From Spirochaetia bacterium (lineage in GTDB: Bacteria > Spirochaetota > Spirochaetia > Sphaerochaetales > Sphaerochaetaceae), in assembly GCA_022482625.1 (NCBI GenBank), contig JAKVOU010000001.1:3148784-3212783 (forward strand): a stretch of 64,000 nucleotides of DNA. The letters run 5' to 3'. Of the stretch, positions 47,969-55,334 are shown one piece after another. Made by a program: the position numbers and the translations under genes. The number at the start of each line of letters is the position of its first letter. Within the stretch, counting starts at the first letter, position 1. The notes beneath the pieces were generated by a model that searched no databases, was not told the DNA's origin, and saw only the letters and a list, made by a program, of their open reading frames with translations.

Positions 47969-48062
47969 TAGAAAGAACATACGTTCAAATAAAAATTAAT
48001 TCAAATCGCCCTAGGGCTCGCATTGTGCGAATAAGGTTTGCTGAAAAGCAGACCTATTTTTT
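47969..48062 (+). ncRNA. tracrRNA of the type II-A system
   Basis: Bases 47969-47982 (TAGAAAGAACATAC) are complementary to 14 bases of the crRNA repeat. After a small bulge TCAAAT (47985-47990) pairs with the repeat's first six bases, one pair being G-U. This gives the usual upper stem, bulge and lower stem of a crRNA:tracrRNA duplex. Downstream are a short hairpin GCCC-TA-GGGC, a second TCGCA-TTG-TGCGA, and a terminator hairpin AGGTTTGCT-GAAA-AGCAGACCT followed by TATTTTTT. Predicted length is about 94 nt. It is transcribed away from cas9 and is required for crRNA processing by RNase III and for Cas9 activity. Confidence 0.9.
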
Positions 48063-48113
48063 AGTAAATATCTTTTTCATTTTCTCCTTGTTAAGGATAG
48101 TATCGCATGTGTG

Positions 48114-48134
48114 GTGGGACGCATATTGTCCCAC
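48114..48134. repeat. GTGGGAC palindrome shared with 58923-58941
   Basis: GTGGGAC-GCATATT-GTCCCAC, a perfect seven-base inverted repeat. The first 19 bases match GTGGGACATATATTGTCCC at 58923-58941 at 17 of 19 positions. It is a possible operator or promoter element; on the minus strand it is followed by GATACTAT and then AAGGAGAAAATG. Confidence 0.6.
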
Positions 48135-48170
48135 TAAGAGAAATTTTATTATTTTTTTATGCTATTCCCT

Positions 48171-48207
48171 TTAAAAAAGAAAATACCCGTCAAACCTGAC
48201 GGGTATT
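48171..48207 (-). terminator. Terminator of the metal-importer operon
   Basis: AATACCCGTCA-AACC-TGACGGGTATT, eleven perfect pairs, followed on the minus strand by TTCTTTTTT. It separates the importer operon from the CRISPR locus. Confidence 0.92.
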
Positions 48208-48239
48208 ACAAGGAAAATCCAGATATTATCTATATGTTT

Positions 48240-49022
48240 TTACTGTTTTTGGAAAGCCTCTGAAAGTTCCTGGATATTTGCCTGTTCCATCTTGAGCAAG
48301 GCATCAGGGCCAAGATTTTCAGGGAAATTTCTCCATACGATAAGCTTGCTGTTCAGACTGACTTCGCAGAGAGGATTTGCAAGAGGATTATGGATATTGT
48401 CGATGATGAGATCGAACTTGCCATCCTTTGCTTCCTTGATCTGAGCAGGAGTAACCGGTCCTGGTCCGAAGGTTCCTTTGACATCTAGGCCGATGTCCTT
48501 TGCAAAATCCACCTGATGGGAATTGACATAGCAGGACAACTTATCCAATCCTTGGTCTTTTACCATTTTTCGTGCTGCAATAATCATCTGTTCATAAGCT
48601 GCAACACGCTTTTCGCTGATTACCTCGGTTCCTGCCTTCTTTGCAATGATTGCGGCAGAAGACTTTACAGTTGCAAGGTCATTTGTAGTCGTTATCTTGA
48701 CCATCTTGTCCTGTGGCAAGGTACTGTCTCCCAAGGTCTTCATCATGACTTCATATCCTGCATAGATGAACAGGCTGCAAGTCGACAATGCCTTGATATC
48801 AGACGGTGTCAGTTCATACTCAGGTGGGTGAACCAAGTTTGCCGGTGCAAGGTTCCTGACATTGTCCAATCCGCCTAACTCAGCAAAGGCTACAGTCCAT
48901 GTGTTGCTGGCAAGATACGTCTTTTGTCCAGCTGAAGCCTGCTGTTCAATCTGTGCTTGGGCTGTTACAGGCAGGCAGACAAGCAGCACAGCCAATAGCC
49001 CGGAAAAGAATTTTTTCTTCAT
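48240..49022 (-). CDS. Metal ABC transporter substrate-binding protein (cluster A-I, ZnuA/TroA-like)
   Basis: A 260-residue secreted protein with signal peptide MKKKFFSGLLAVLLVCLPVTAQA. The family marker region is LVHPPEYELTPSDIKAL, where PHEYEPTPSD is usual, so the first histidine ligand is shifted or lost. A second block is VNSHQVDFAKDIGL. There is no His-rich loop. It is probably a divergent Zn2+/Mn2+ binding protein. The start overlaps the permease stop by ATGA. It is the last gene of the operon DUF3842 - ATPase - permease - binding protein. Confidence 0.82.
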   Translation of the reverse strand: MKKKFFSGLLAVLLVCLPVTAQAQIEQQASAGQKTYLASNTWTVAFAELGGLDNVRNLAPANLVHPPEYELTPSDIKALSTCSLFIYAGYEVMMKTLGDSTLPQDKMVKITTTNDLATVKSSAAIIAKKAGTEVISEKRVAAYEQMIIAARKMVKDQGLDKLSCYVNSHQVDFAKDIGLDVKGTFGPGPVTPAQIKEAKDGKFDLIIDNIHNPLANPLCEVSLNSKLIVWRNFPENLGPDALLKMEQANIQELSEAFQKQ

Positions 49023-49828
49023 ATCTCAATACTCCTTAATTTCTTGCTTCCTTTTGAGAAGCTTGTAAGTGCATAAAAAACAGCCGCCAAGAGGGCAATG
49101 GTTGCACTCAGCGGGAAATCCCAGAACAGCGACAGGAAGTATCCTCCTATAGATAGGATGAGCCCTGTAATGGCCGAGAACATGAATAGTTGTCTGGAGC
49201 CTGAAGAGACCCTTGCTGCAATAAGTACGGGAAGAATCAAAAGGGCGTCTATAAGCAGGGCCCCGATCAATCTCATAGCCATGGCAACGACCAATGCAAC
49301 CACGACCACCATCGTGTAGTAATGGAATTTGACCTTGACGCCGAGACTATTGGCAATATCCTTATCAAAGAAGATTGCGGTGATTTTCCCAAAGTTTACT
49401 TTCAGATACACCAGCTCGAACAGACACAGTGCAGCGAGCAGGATCAGGTCAATGTCTCTCAAGGCATACGGGCTGCCCCACAGCAGCTGCATTGAATCCT
49501 TGGAAGGAACGTCAAATACATGCATGATCAAGGAAGCAAGTCCCATGGTAAAGACCATTGAAGCAGCGCTGGACATGGACTTGTTGCCCTTGAGGGCAAG
49601 TACCATCCATACAACGAGCAGATTGGTCAGGAAAGAAACCGGAGCTTCCGGAATACCGAAAGCAAGGGAAATCGCTCCTCCCAGTATGACTCCATGCATC
49701 AGGGCATAGCGAAGCGGAACCAGATCAAGTCTGAGGACCATGACACCGCAAAGTGGGAAACATACACCTCCCATCAACAGTGCTGCAAGTGCCCGCATCA
49801 TAGGCGGCAACAGAAGCAGTTCAAGCAT
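49019..49828 (-). CDS. Metal ABC transporter permease (ZnuB/TroC-like)
   Basis: About 269 residues from the ATG at 49828, which overlaps the ATPase stop by 8 nt; an upstream in-frame ATG at 49918 would run deep into the ATPase gene. It has about eight membrane helices and the ABC-3 family pattern (YALMHGVILGGAISLAFG, MRLIGALLIDALLILPVLIA). It makes the membrane channel for Zn2+, Mn2+ or Fe2+ import. Confidence 0.9.
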   Translation of the reverse strand: MLELLLLPPMMRALAALLMGGVCFPLCGVMVLRLDLVPLRYALMHGVILGGAISLAFGIPEAPVSFLTNLLVVWMVLALKGNKSMSSAASMVFTMGLASLIMHVFDVPSKDSMQLLWGSPYALRDIDLILLAALCLFELVYLKVNFGKITAIFFDKDIANSLGVKVKFHYYTMVVVVALVVAMAMRLIGALLIDALLILPVLIAARVSSGSRQLFMFSAITGLILSIGGYFLSLFWDFPLSATIALLAAVFYALTSFSKGSKKLRSIEI

Positions 49829-50846
49829 CTGGAGCCTCCAGACGGAAAGTCCGCCATCCCAGTTCTTCCTGGAACTGCCGGTCATGGCTGACACATAGGA
49901 TGGTGGGCATCGTATCAAGCGTCAAGGCCTGCAGCAAGCTGACCAGTTCACTGCGCCCGCTTTCATCCAAGTAAGATGTCGGTTCGTCCAGCAACAGCAA
50001 TCTTGCTCCTTGGCAGAGACAACGGGCTATGGAAACCTTCTGTTGTTCTCCGCCGGAAAGGCTGAAATAGTTTCTTTTTGTTAAGGCCGCTACGCCACAA
50101 CGTCTCAGGGATGTATCGATGAGAAATTTTTTCTCTTCTTGGGATAGGGTCGGGTCAACACCCATCTCAACGACTTCCCTGACGGACATGGGAAAACTTT
50201 CTGCAGTAGTACCCTGCTTGATGTAACCGATCATCCTGCTTGGCAAATTCTTCATCAGCTTGCCGTCGATCAGGAGACTTCCGCTGTCCGGCTGAAGCTG
50301 TCCGAGCAGTATCTTGAGCAATGTAGTTTTTCCTGCGCCGTTTTCACCTATGATAAGCAGGGGTTCTCCTGCCCCGATTTCAAGATTCAAGTCTCGCAAT
50401 ACCTTTTTAGGGCCGAAGCTGAGGCAGAGGTGTTCTGCTTTGACAATGACGCCGTCAACCAGTTTGGCCTTTCGCCTCAACAGCCGATAGATTTCATCGA
50501 GGTCATCAATATCCTGGAGCAGTGTTTCGGTCATGCAGGCAAGTCTCTCGACTTGCCGATCATAGCTGTAGGCAATACCATGGTTTTCAAGAAAACTTTC
50601 AGCAGGCTTGCTGATCAGGTTGAATTTGACTTTTTTGATACCCATGCGGACCATCAGGGCAGCAGCAGCCTTGCCTCCTGCCGTGTCATGGGCAGAAAGC
50701 GTACCTGCCGGTTGCTGCTTGGAGAGGAAACGTTCCAATTCAAAAAGTGGATGTAGCCATTTCCCAGATGAGGAAAAGATCAATTTGTCATCTTCACATA
50801 CACAAAGGGTTTTTCCCTCTGGCAAGTTTTGGAGGTATAAGTCCAT
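49821..50846 (-). CDS. Metal ABC transporter ATPase with N-terminal DUF1893-like domain
   Basis: 341 residues. Residues 1 to about 125 resemble DUF1893 (KLIFSSSGKWLHPLFEL, GGKAAAALMVRMGIKKV, LISKPAESFLENHGI). Residues ~132-341 are a complete ABC ATPase: Walker A GENGAGKTT, signature LSGGEQQKV, Walker B LLLLDEPTS, H-loop SHDRQ. Metal ATPases are usually only about 230-260 residues, so the fusion is unusual. DUF1893 also occurs as a free-standing protein. The attached domain could sense a ligand or metal and tune transport; this is inference. A terminator-like hairpin lies immediately before the ribosome binding site. Confidence 0.88.
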   Translation of the reverse strand: MDLYLQNLPEGKTLCVCEDDKLIFSSSGKWLHPLFELERFLSKQQPAGTLSAHDTAGGKAAAALMVRMGIKKVKFNLISKPAESFLENHGIAYSYDRQVERLACMTETLLQDIDDLDEIYRLLRRKAKLVDGVIVKAEHLCLSFGPKKVLRDLNLEIGAGEPLLIIGENGAGKTTLLKILLGQLQPDSGSLLIDGKLMKNLPSRMIGYIKQGTTAESFPMSVREVVEMGVDPTLSQEEKKFLIDTSLRRCGVAALTKRNYFSLSGGEQQKVSIARCLCQGARLLLLDEPTSYLDESGRSELVSLLQALTLDTMPTILCVSHDRQFQEELGWRTFRLEAPDA

Positions 50847-50857
50847 AGTTGATTCCT

Positions 50858-50888
50858 AAAAAAACAGAAAGACCCCTTTGAGGGCCTT
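50858..50888 (-). terminator. Terminator/attenuator between DUF3842 and the ATPase gene
   Basis: On the minus strand AAGGCCC-TCAAAG-GGGTCTT (one G-U pair) followed by TCTGTTTTTTT, ending 11 bases before the ATPase start codon. A separate hairpin GGCTCC-TTCCT-GGAGCC covers 50926-50942. The position suggests attenuation of the importer genes. Confidence 0.7.
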
Positions 50889-50951
50889 CCTGGCAAAAAA
50901 CAAGATATAATAATGCTGTCTGAGCGGCTCCTTCCTGGAGCCATTGCAAGT

Positions 50952-51386
50952 CTATAGATAATGTCCTGCAGGGTCAAGGGACGCCAATTGTTCCTTGAGC
51001 AATGCCATCGCATCCCTGATCAGCATATCCAATCCGATTTTTTCTGTACCGGCAATCAGGACATTGCATTTTGTCAATGGAATGATGATTTTCTGTGCGT
51101 TGCTTTGTCCGATTGCTGTAGCCATTTTGGGCGTAATTTCACCATGTAGGGCATCTGCTATGAGAATTCCCATAGGACCGATGATAATGTCACTGTTTCT
51201 GCAGGCTACGATTACCGGATTTTCGCCAGTAGCAATGGCATCTGCGCCTGCTTTGAGCATGTTGCTGGTTGCTATACCGTTGGTCCCTATCGCAAGTACT
51301 GTCAATTTGGAATACCTTTGTTTTATTTCTTTGACCAAGCTGTTGCCCAGACTTCCTCCTTGGCCGTCAATTACCGTTATTTTCAT
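50952..51386 (-). CDS. DUF3842 family protein
   Basis: A 144-residue cytoplasmic protein starting MKITVIDGQGGSLGNSLV, with a Rossmann-like beginning. The middle ATSNMLKAGADAIATGENPVIV and the block IIIGPMGILIADALHGEITP match DUF3842. No catalytic function is known. It precedes the metal-importer genes and has a palindromic site in its upstream region; the repeated pairing suggests a role in metal or cofactor homeostasis, which is inference. Confidence 0.85.
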   Translation of the reverse strand: MKITVIDGQGGSLGNSLVKEIKQRYSKLTVLAIGTNGIATSNMLKAGADAIATGENPVIVACRNSDIIIGPMGILIADALHGEITPKMATAIGQSNAQKIIIPLTKCNVLIAGTEKIGLDMLIRDAMALLKEQLASLDPAGHYL

Positions 51387-51449
51387 GTATGCTCCTCAAA
51401 ACTATTCTTGATGAAACGGCATGGCCTGTCAACTGCTGTTTATTTTCAC

Positions 51450-51464
51450 TATATTGGTAATATA
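51450..51464. promoter_or_regulatory. 15-bp palindrome upstream of the metal-importer operon
   Basis: TATATT-GGT-AATATA between the divergent DUF3842 and molybdenum-hydroxylase genes. It is a candidate site for a metal-responsive repressor. Near copies occur at 21296 and 58957. Confidence 0.5.
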
Positions 51465-51504
51465 AAACTATCTCTTTGCCCCATCAGCTATAGTTTGTAC
51501 TGCC

Positions 51505-51533
51505 TTGACAGAATAGCCATTACCTTCGATAAT
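51505..51533 (+). promoter_or_regulatory. Sigma-70 promoter of the molybdenum hydroxylase gene
   Basis: TTGACA (51505-51510), a 17-base spacer and GATAAT (51528-51533). Two direct copies of TAAGCGAC ten bases apart (51566-51573 and 51576-51583) follow. Confidence 0.75.
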
Positions 51534-51628
51534 AGGGAGTAGCGGGTATCACAGAACGGGCTGATTAAGCGACGCTAAGCGACACGCAGATTTCATGCAT
51601 GCTTCCATGCTTTTTCAGGAGGAACGCT

Positions 51629-54202
51629 GTGGCATATACTTTCAGCGTCAATGGAAGTGAGATATTCACAAATCAAGATAAGAGTTTGCTGAGGTTCCTG
51701 AGGGAAAATCTGAATCTCTACGGAGCTAAGGATGGCTGTAGTGAAGGTGCCTGCGGGACCTGTACGGTCATTGTCGATGGAAAGGCCAGGAAAGCCTGTA
51801 CCATCAGGACTTCCCGATTGGAAGGCCGGCATGTGACGACTATTGAAGGGCTTTCCGAGCGAGAACAGGAGGTCTACAGCTATTGCTTTGCTGTCGATGG
51901 GGCCGTACAATGTGGATTTTGTATCCCTGGTATGGTCATGGCGGCAAAAGCTCTGTTGGATGAGAATGACAATCCTACCCTTCAGCAGGTAAAGGATGCT
52001 ATACGCGGCAATATCTGCCGTTGTACCGGTTATGTAAAGATTGAAAAGGCAATTCTTGACTGTGCAAGATTCTTCAGGGAAAACCTACCTATTCCTGAAA
52101 ACAACGAATTGCCTCGGCTTGACATGCGGTACACCAGGCCCGATGCTGTGGCAAAAGCCTTGGGAAAAGGTATCTATACTGATGATATCAATCTGGAAGG
52201 GATGCTTCACTGTCGGGTTCTTAGAGCTGCCTATCCCAGGGCCAGGGTTGTCAGGCTCGATATCAGCAAGGCTATGGCCCATCCTGACTGTGTCTATGTG
52301 GCAACTGCGGATGATGTACCGGAAAATATACTTGGACATCTGGTATTGGACTGGGATGTCATGATTCATGTAGGAGATATTACCCGTTATATCGGAGATG
52401 CCATTGCAATCGTAGCTTCAACAAATATTGATTCTCTCGATCAGATCCTTGGACTTATTGAAGTTGAATACGAAGTGCTTGAACCTATGACCACCGTGGA
52501 AGAAGCCTTGAAAGAAGGAAGCCCGAAGATCCATAAGGGTGGCAATATCCTTGATGTGGAACATATCATCAGGGGCAATGCTGACAAAGCTATAGCGGAA
52601 AGTGCGCATGTGGTTACCAGAACTTACCATACGCCGTATACGGAACATGCTTTCATGGAAGTCGAATGTGCCGTTGCGAAACCTGAAGGTAATGATGGTG
52701 TGCTTGTCTATACGTCCAGCCAGTCCATCTATGACGAACAGCGGGAGATCTCCCGGATGCTCAAGATTCCCAAGGAAAAAGTCCATTGTCACAGCATGCT
52801 TGTAGGCGGTGGCTTCGGCGGCAAGGAGGACATGAGTGTCCAGCATCATGCCGCACTGATGGCTTGGTTGACCAAGAAGCCCTGCAAGTTACATCTTACC
52901 CGGCAGGAAAGCCTGATGGTCCATCCCAAACGCCATCCTATGGACATAACCATTACTACTGCCTGTGATGAAAAGGGATATATCACAGGTATGAAAGCAG
53001 TGATCCTTTCAAATACAGGAGCCTATGCCTCATTGGGCGGTCCTGTCTTGCAGAGGGCCTGTACCCATGCATCCGGACCGTACAACTACCAGAACATAGA
53101 CATCTTGGGCAAGGCAATCTATACGAACAATGTTCCTGCAGGAGCCTTCAGGGGATTCGGAGTGACCCAAAGTTGCTTTGCTGTAGAAAGCAACCTTAAC
53201 CTGCTTGCAGAGGAAGTCGGCATGGATCCCTTCGATTTCAAGTATATGAATGCCCTCAGGCCTGGCGATGTCATGCCCAATGGTCAGGTTGCAGGGCCTG
53301 ACTGCGGTATCAGGGAATGTATGGATGCCGTACGGGATGCCTATAAGGCAAGTCCGTATACAGGGCTTGCGATTTCATTCAAGAATACAGGCCTTGGTGT
53401 CGGAGTTCCTGATTCCGGACGTTGTATTTTGAGCATCGAGCATGGTGTGGTCCATGTCCGTACCAGTGCGGCCTGCATGGGACAAGGTATAGCTACCATG
53501 TGTACCCAGATGCTCGGACAGTCATGTGGCCTGACATCAGAGCAGATTTTTGTCGAACCACCGGATACTACCAGGACACCCGATTCCGGCTGCAGTACTG
53601 CCAGCAGGCAGACAGCCTTTACCGGCGAAGCAGTGAAAAGGGCTGCGGCAAAGCTCAATGCGGAGTTGACGCAAGGGAAAAAACTTTCTGACTTGGAAGG
53701 GAAGGAATTCTCCGGTGAATTTACTTTTCTTTCTGATCCCATAACTTCGACGAAGGATCATCCTGTCAGCCACCTCGCATACAGCTATGCAAGTGAAGTG
53801 GTTGAACTTGATGCAGATGGCAAGTTGCAGAAGGTTACCTATGCCTGTGATATCGGGACAGTGGTCAACATTACTGCCGCTGAAGGGCAGGTAGAAGGTG
53901 GCGTAGCCATGGGACTTGGCTATGGGCTGACTGAGGATTTTCCCACCGAAGGTGGTTATCTGAAAGTGAAGTACGGTACTCTTGGGCTGTTGCGTTCAAC
54001 GCAGATGCCTGAACAGATAGATGTCAAGTTTGTCCATGGTCCTGGAAAGAGTCCCTATGCTTATGGAGCTAAGGGAATAGGAGAATTGAGTGCCATACCG
54101 GGAGCTCCGGCTTGTCAGCATGCATACTATAGGAAGGATCATGTCTTCAGGACAGAATTGCCTTTGAAAGATACATTCTATAAAAAAAACAAGAAGAAAT
54201 GA
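51629..54202 (+). CDS. Fused [2Fe-2S]/molybdopterin hydroxylase (selenium-dependent xanthine dehydrogenase-like)
   Basis: About 857 residues from GTG at 51629 with AGGAGG upstream. Residues 1-75 are a plant-type ferredoxin domain (GCSEGACGTC), 80-150 the helical [2Fe-2S] domain (QCGFCIPGM, NICRCTGYVKI). The rest is the molybdopterin subunit (VGGGFGGKEDM, GAFRGFGVTQS, final GAKGIGELSA loop with the catalytic Glu). There is no FAD domain. This fused layout and the sequence fit selenium-dependent molybdenum hydroxylases (about 850 residues) that oxidise purines or related heterocycles. Selenium dependence is inferred from similarity only; no selenium genes are in the window. A peptidase and a PanE-like reductase follow. 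Confidence 0.87.
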   Translation: MAYTFSVNGSEIFTNQDKSLLRFLRENLNLYGAKDGCSEGACGTCTVIVDGKARKACTIRTSRLEGRHVTTIEGLSEREQEVYSYCFAVDGAVQCGFCIPGMVMAAKALLDENDNPTLQQVKDAIRGNICRCTGYVKIEKAILDCARFFRENLPIPENNELPRLDMRYTRPDAVAKALGKGIYTDDINLEGMLHCRVLRAAYPRARVVRLDISKAMAHPDCVYVATADDVPENILGHLVLDWDVMIHVGDITRYIGDAIAIVASTNIDSLDQILGLIEVEYEVLEPMTTVEEALKEGSPKIHKGGNILDVEHIIRGNADKAIAESAHVVTRTYHTPYTEHAFMEVECAVAKPEGNDGVLVYTSSQSIYDEQREISRMLKIPKEKVHCHSMLVGGGFGGKEDMSVQHHAALMAWLTKKPCKLHLTRQESLMVHPKRHPMDITITTACDEKGYITGMKAVILSNTGAYASLGGPVLQRACTHASGPYNYQNIDILGKAIYTNNVPAGAFRGFGVTQSCFAVESNLNLLAEEVGMDPFDFKYMNALRPGDVMPNGQVAGPDCGIRECMDAVRDAYKASPYTGLAISFKNTGLGVGVPDSGRCILSIEHGVVHVRTSAACMGQGIATMCTQMLGQSCGLTSEQIFVEPPDTTRTPDSGCSTASRQTAFTGEAVKRAAAKLNAELTQGKKLSDLEGKEFSGEFTFLSDPITSTKDHPVSHLAYSYASEVVELDADGKLQKVTYACDIGTVVNITAAEGQVEGGVAMGLGYGLTEDFPTEGGYLKVKYGTLGLLRSTQMPEQIDVKFVHGPGKSPYAYGAKGIGELSAIPGAPACQHAYYRKDHVFRTELPLKDTFYKKNKKK

Positions 54203-54269
54203 CAACTGTACCTGTGTGATTATTCTGAGGTGTATAGCCGTGCATAGGATTTTTCGGTAGGATGAGCCT

Positions 54270-55334
54270 ATGGACACTTTGGAATATCTACAGCAGCTTC
54301 TTACCATTCCATCGCCGTCAGGACAAGAGGATGAGATTTCCCTCTTTCTTGGTAAGCAGCTGGAAGAGTTTGGTTTTGCGGTCAAAAAGGATGCCTTCGG
54401 CAACCTTATTGCCCGCAACTGTTCCCCCGATGTCGGAGCTATATTGCTTTCTGTGCATATGGATACCGTCAGTTCTGCTGTCAATGTACTTCCGGTCATA
54501 AAGGACGGATATCTGGTCAATGATGGAAACGGGCCGTTAGGCATTGATGACAAACTGGGTGTTGCAGCCATATTGTCCTTGTTGGAACGTAAGACAGACA
54601 GCTTTCCCTTTGTAATCTGCATTACAAGAGGTGAGGAGCAAGGCTTGTCCGGTGCCCGTCATCTTGACTATTCCCTTCTTGGAAAAGTCAGGTTCGGCTA
54701 TGTTTTCGATGCTAATGGAAAGATCGGTACTGTCGTTATACAAGCTCCGGGGAAAATACAGTCAAAAGCTATTTTCCATGGGCAAAGTGCCCATGCAGGA
54801 TTTGAACCTGAAAAAGGTATCAGTGCCATCCAACTTGCCTGCAAGGCAGTCAATGAAATGAAGTTGCTGAGAGTTGATGATGAAACGACTGCCAACATCG
54901 GCTCGTTTCAGGCATCCGGCGCAACAAACATTGTCTGTGACCGGGCTGAACTGACTTTTGAAGTGAGAAGCAGGAACCTTGAAAAGCTTCGGCAGGTCCA
55001 ACAGAAACTGGAAGATGTCTGTCTGTCGGCAGCACAATCAGGCGGAGGTACGGTTTCAATTGAAAGGGAAACGTCATATCTGCCTTATGAAAAACCATCA
55101 AACTGTGCAAGCTTAGTGTACCTTTCAGGTAGATACACCGGGTCCGTATGGCCTACGGCCACCGGAGGCGGTAGTGATGCCAACTGTTTCAACGCACATG
55201 GATATGATGCCTTGGTATGTGCCATCGGCTATGAATATCCCCATACATCGAAGGAACGCGTACTGCTTAGGCAGATTGCTGAACTTGATAAGTTGTTTAC
55301 TGATTTGTTTATGGATCAAAGGATTGAAGAATGA
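54270..55334 (+). CDS. M20-family metallopeptidase (PepT/YgeY-like)
   Basis: A 354-residue zinc hydrolase. Metal-site motifs are SVHMDTV (His, Asp), GIDDKLGVAAIL (bridging Asp), ITRGEEQGLSGA (general base Glu and ligand) and TGGGSDANCFNAHG. A small dimerisation/lid domain sits in the middle (AHAGFEPEKGISAI). It would cleave a dipeptide, tripeptide or N-carbamoyl/acyl substrate. It starts 67 bases after the hydroxylase and overlaps the next gene by ATGA; in purine-degrading clusters such peptidases accompany molybdenum hydroxylases, so a shared pathway is plausible. Confidence 0.88.
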   Translation: MDTLEYLQQLLTIPSPSGQEDEISLFLGKQLEEFGFAVKKDAFGNLIARNCSPDVGAILLSVHMDTVSSAVNVLPVIKDGYLVNDGNGPLGIDDKLGVAAILSLLERKTDSFPFVICITRGEEQGLSGARHLDYSLLGKVRFGYVFDANGKIGTVVIQAPGKIQSKAIFHGQSAHAGFEPEKGISAIQLACKAVNEMKLLRVDDETTANIGSFQASGATNIVCDRAELTFEVRSRNLEKLRQVQQKLEDVCLSAAQSGGGTVSIERETSYLPYEKPSNCASLVYLSGRYTGSVWPTATGGGSDANCFNAHGYDALVCAIGYEYPHTSKERVLLRQIAELDKLFTDLFMDQRIEE

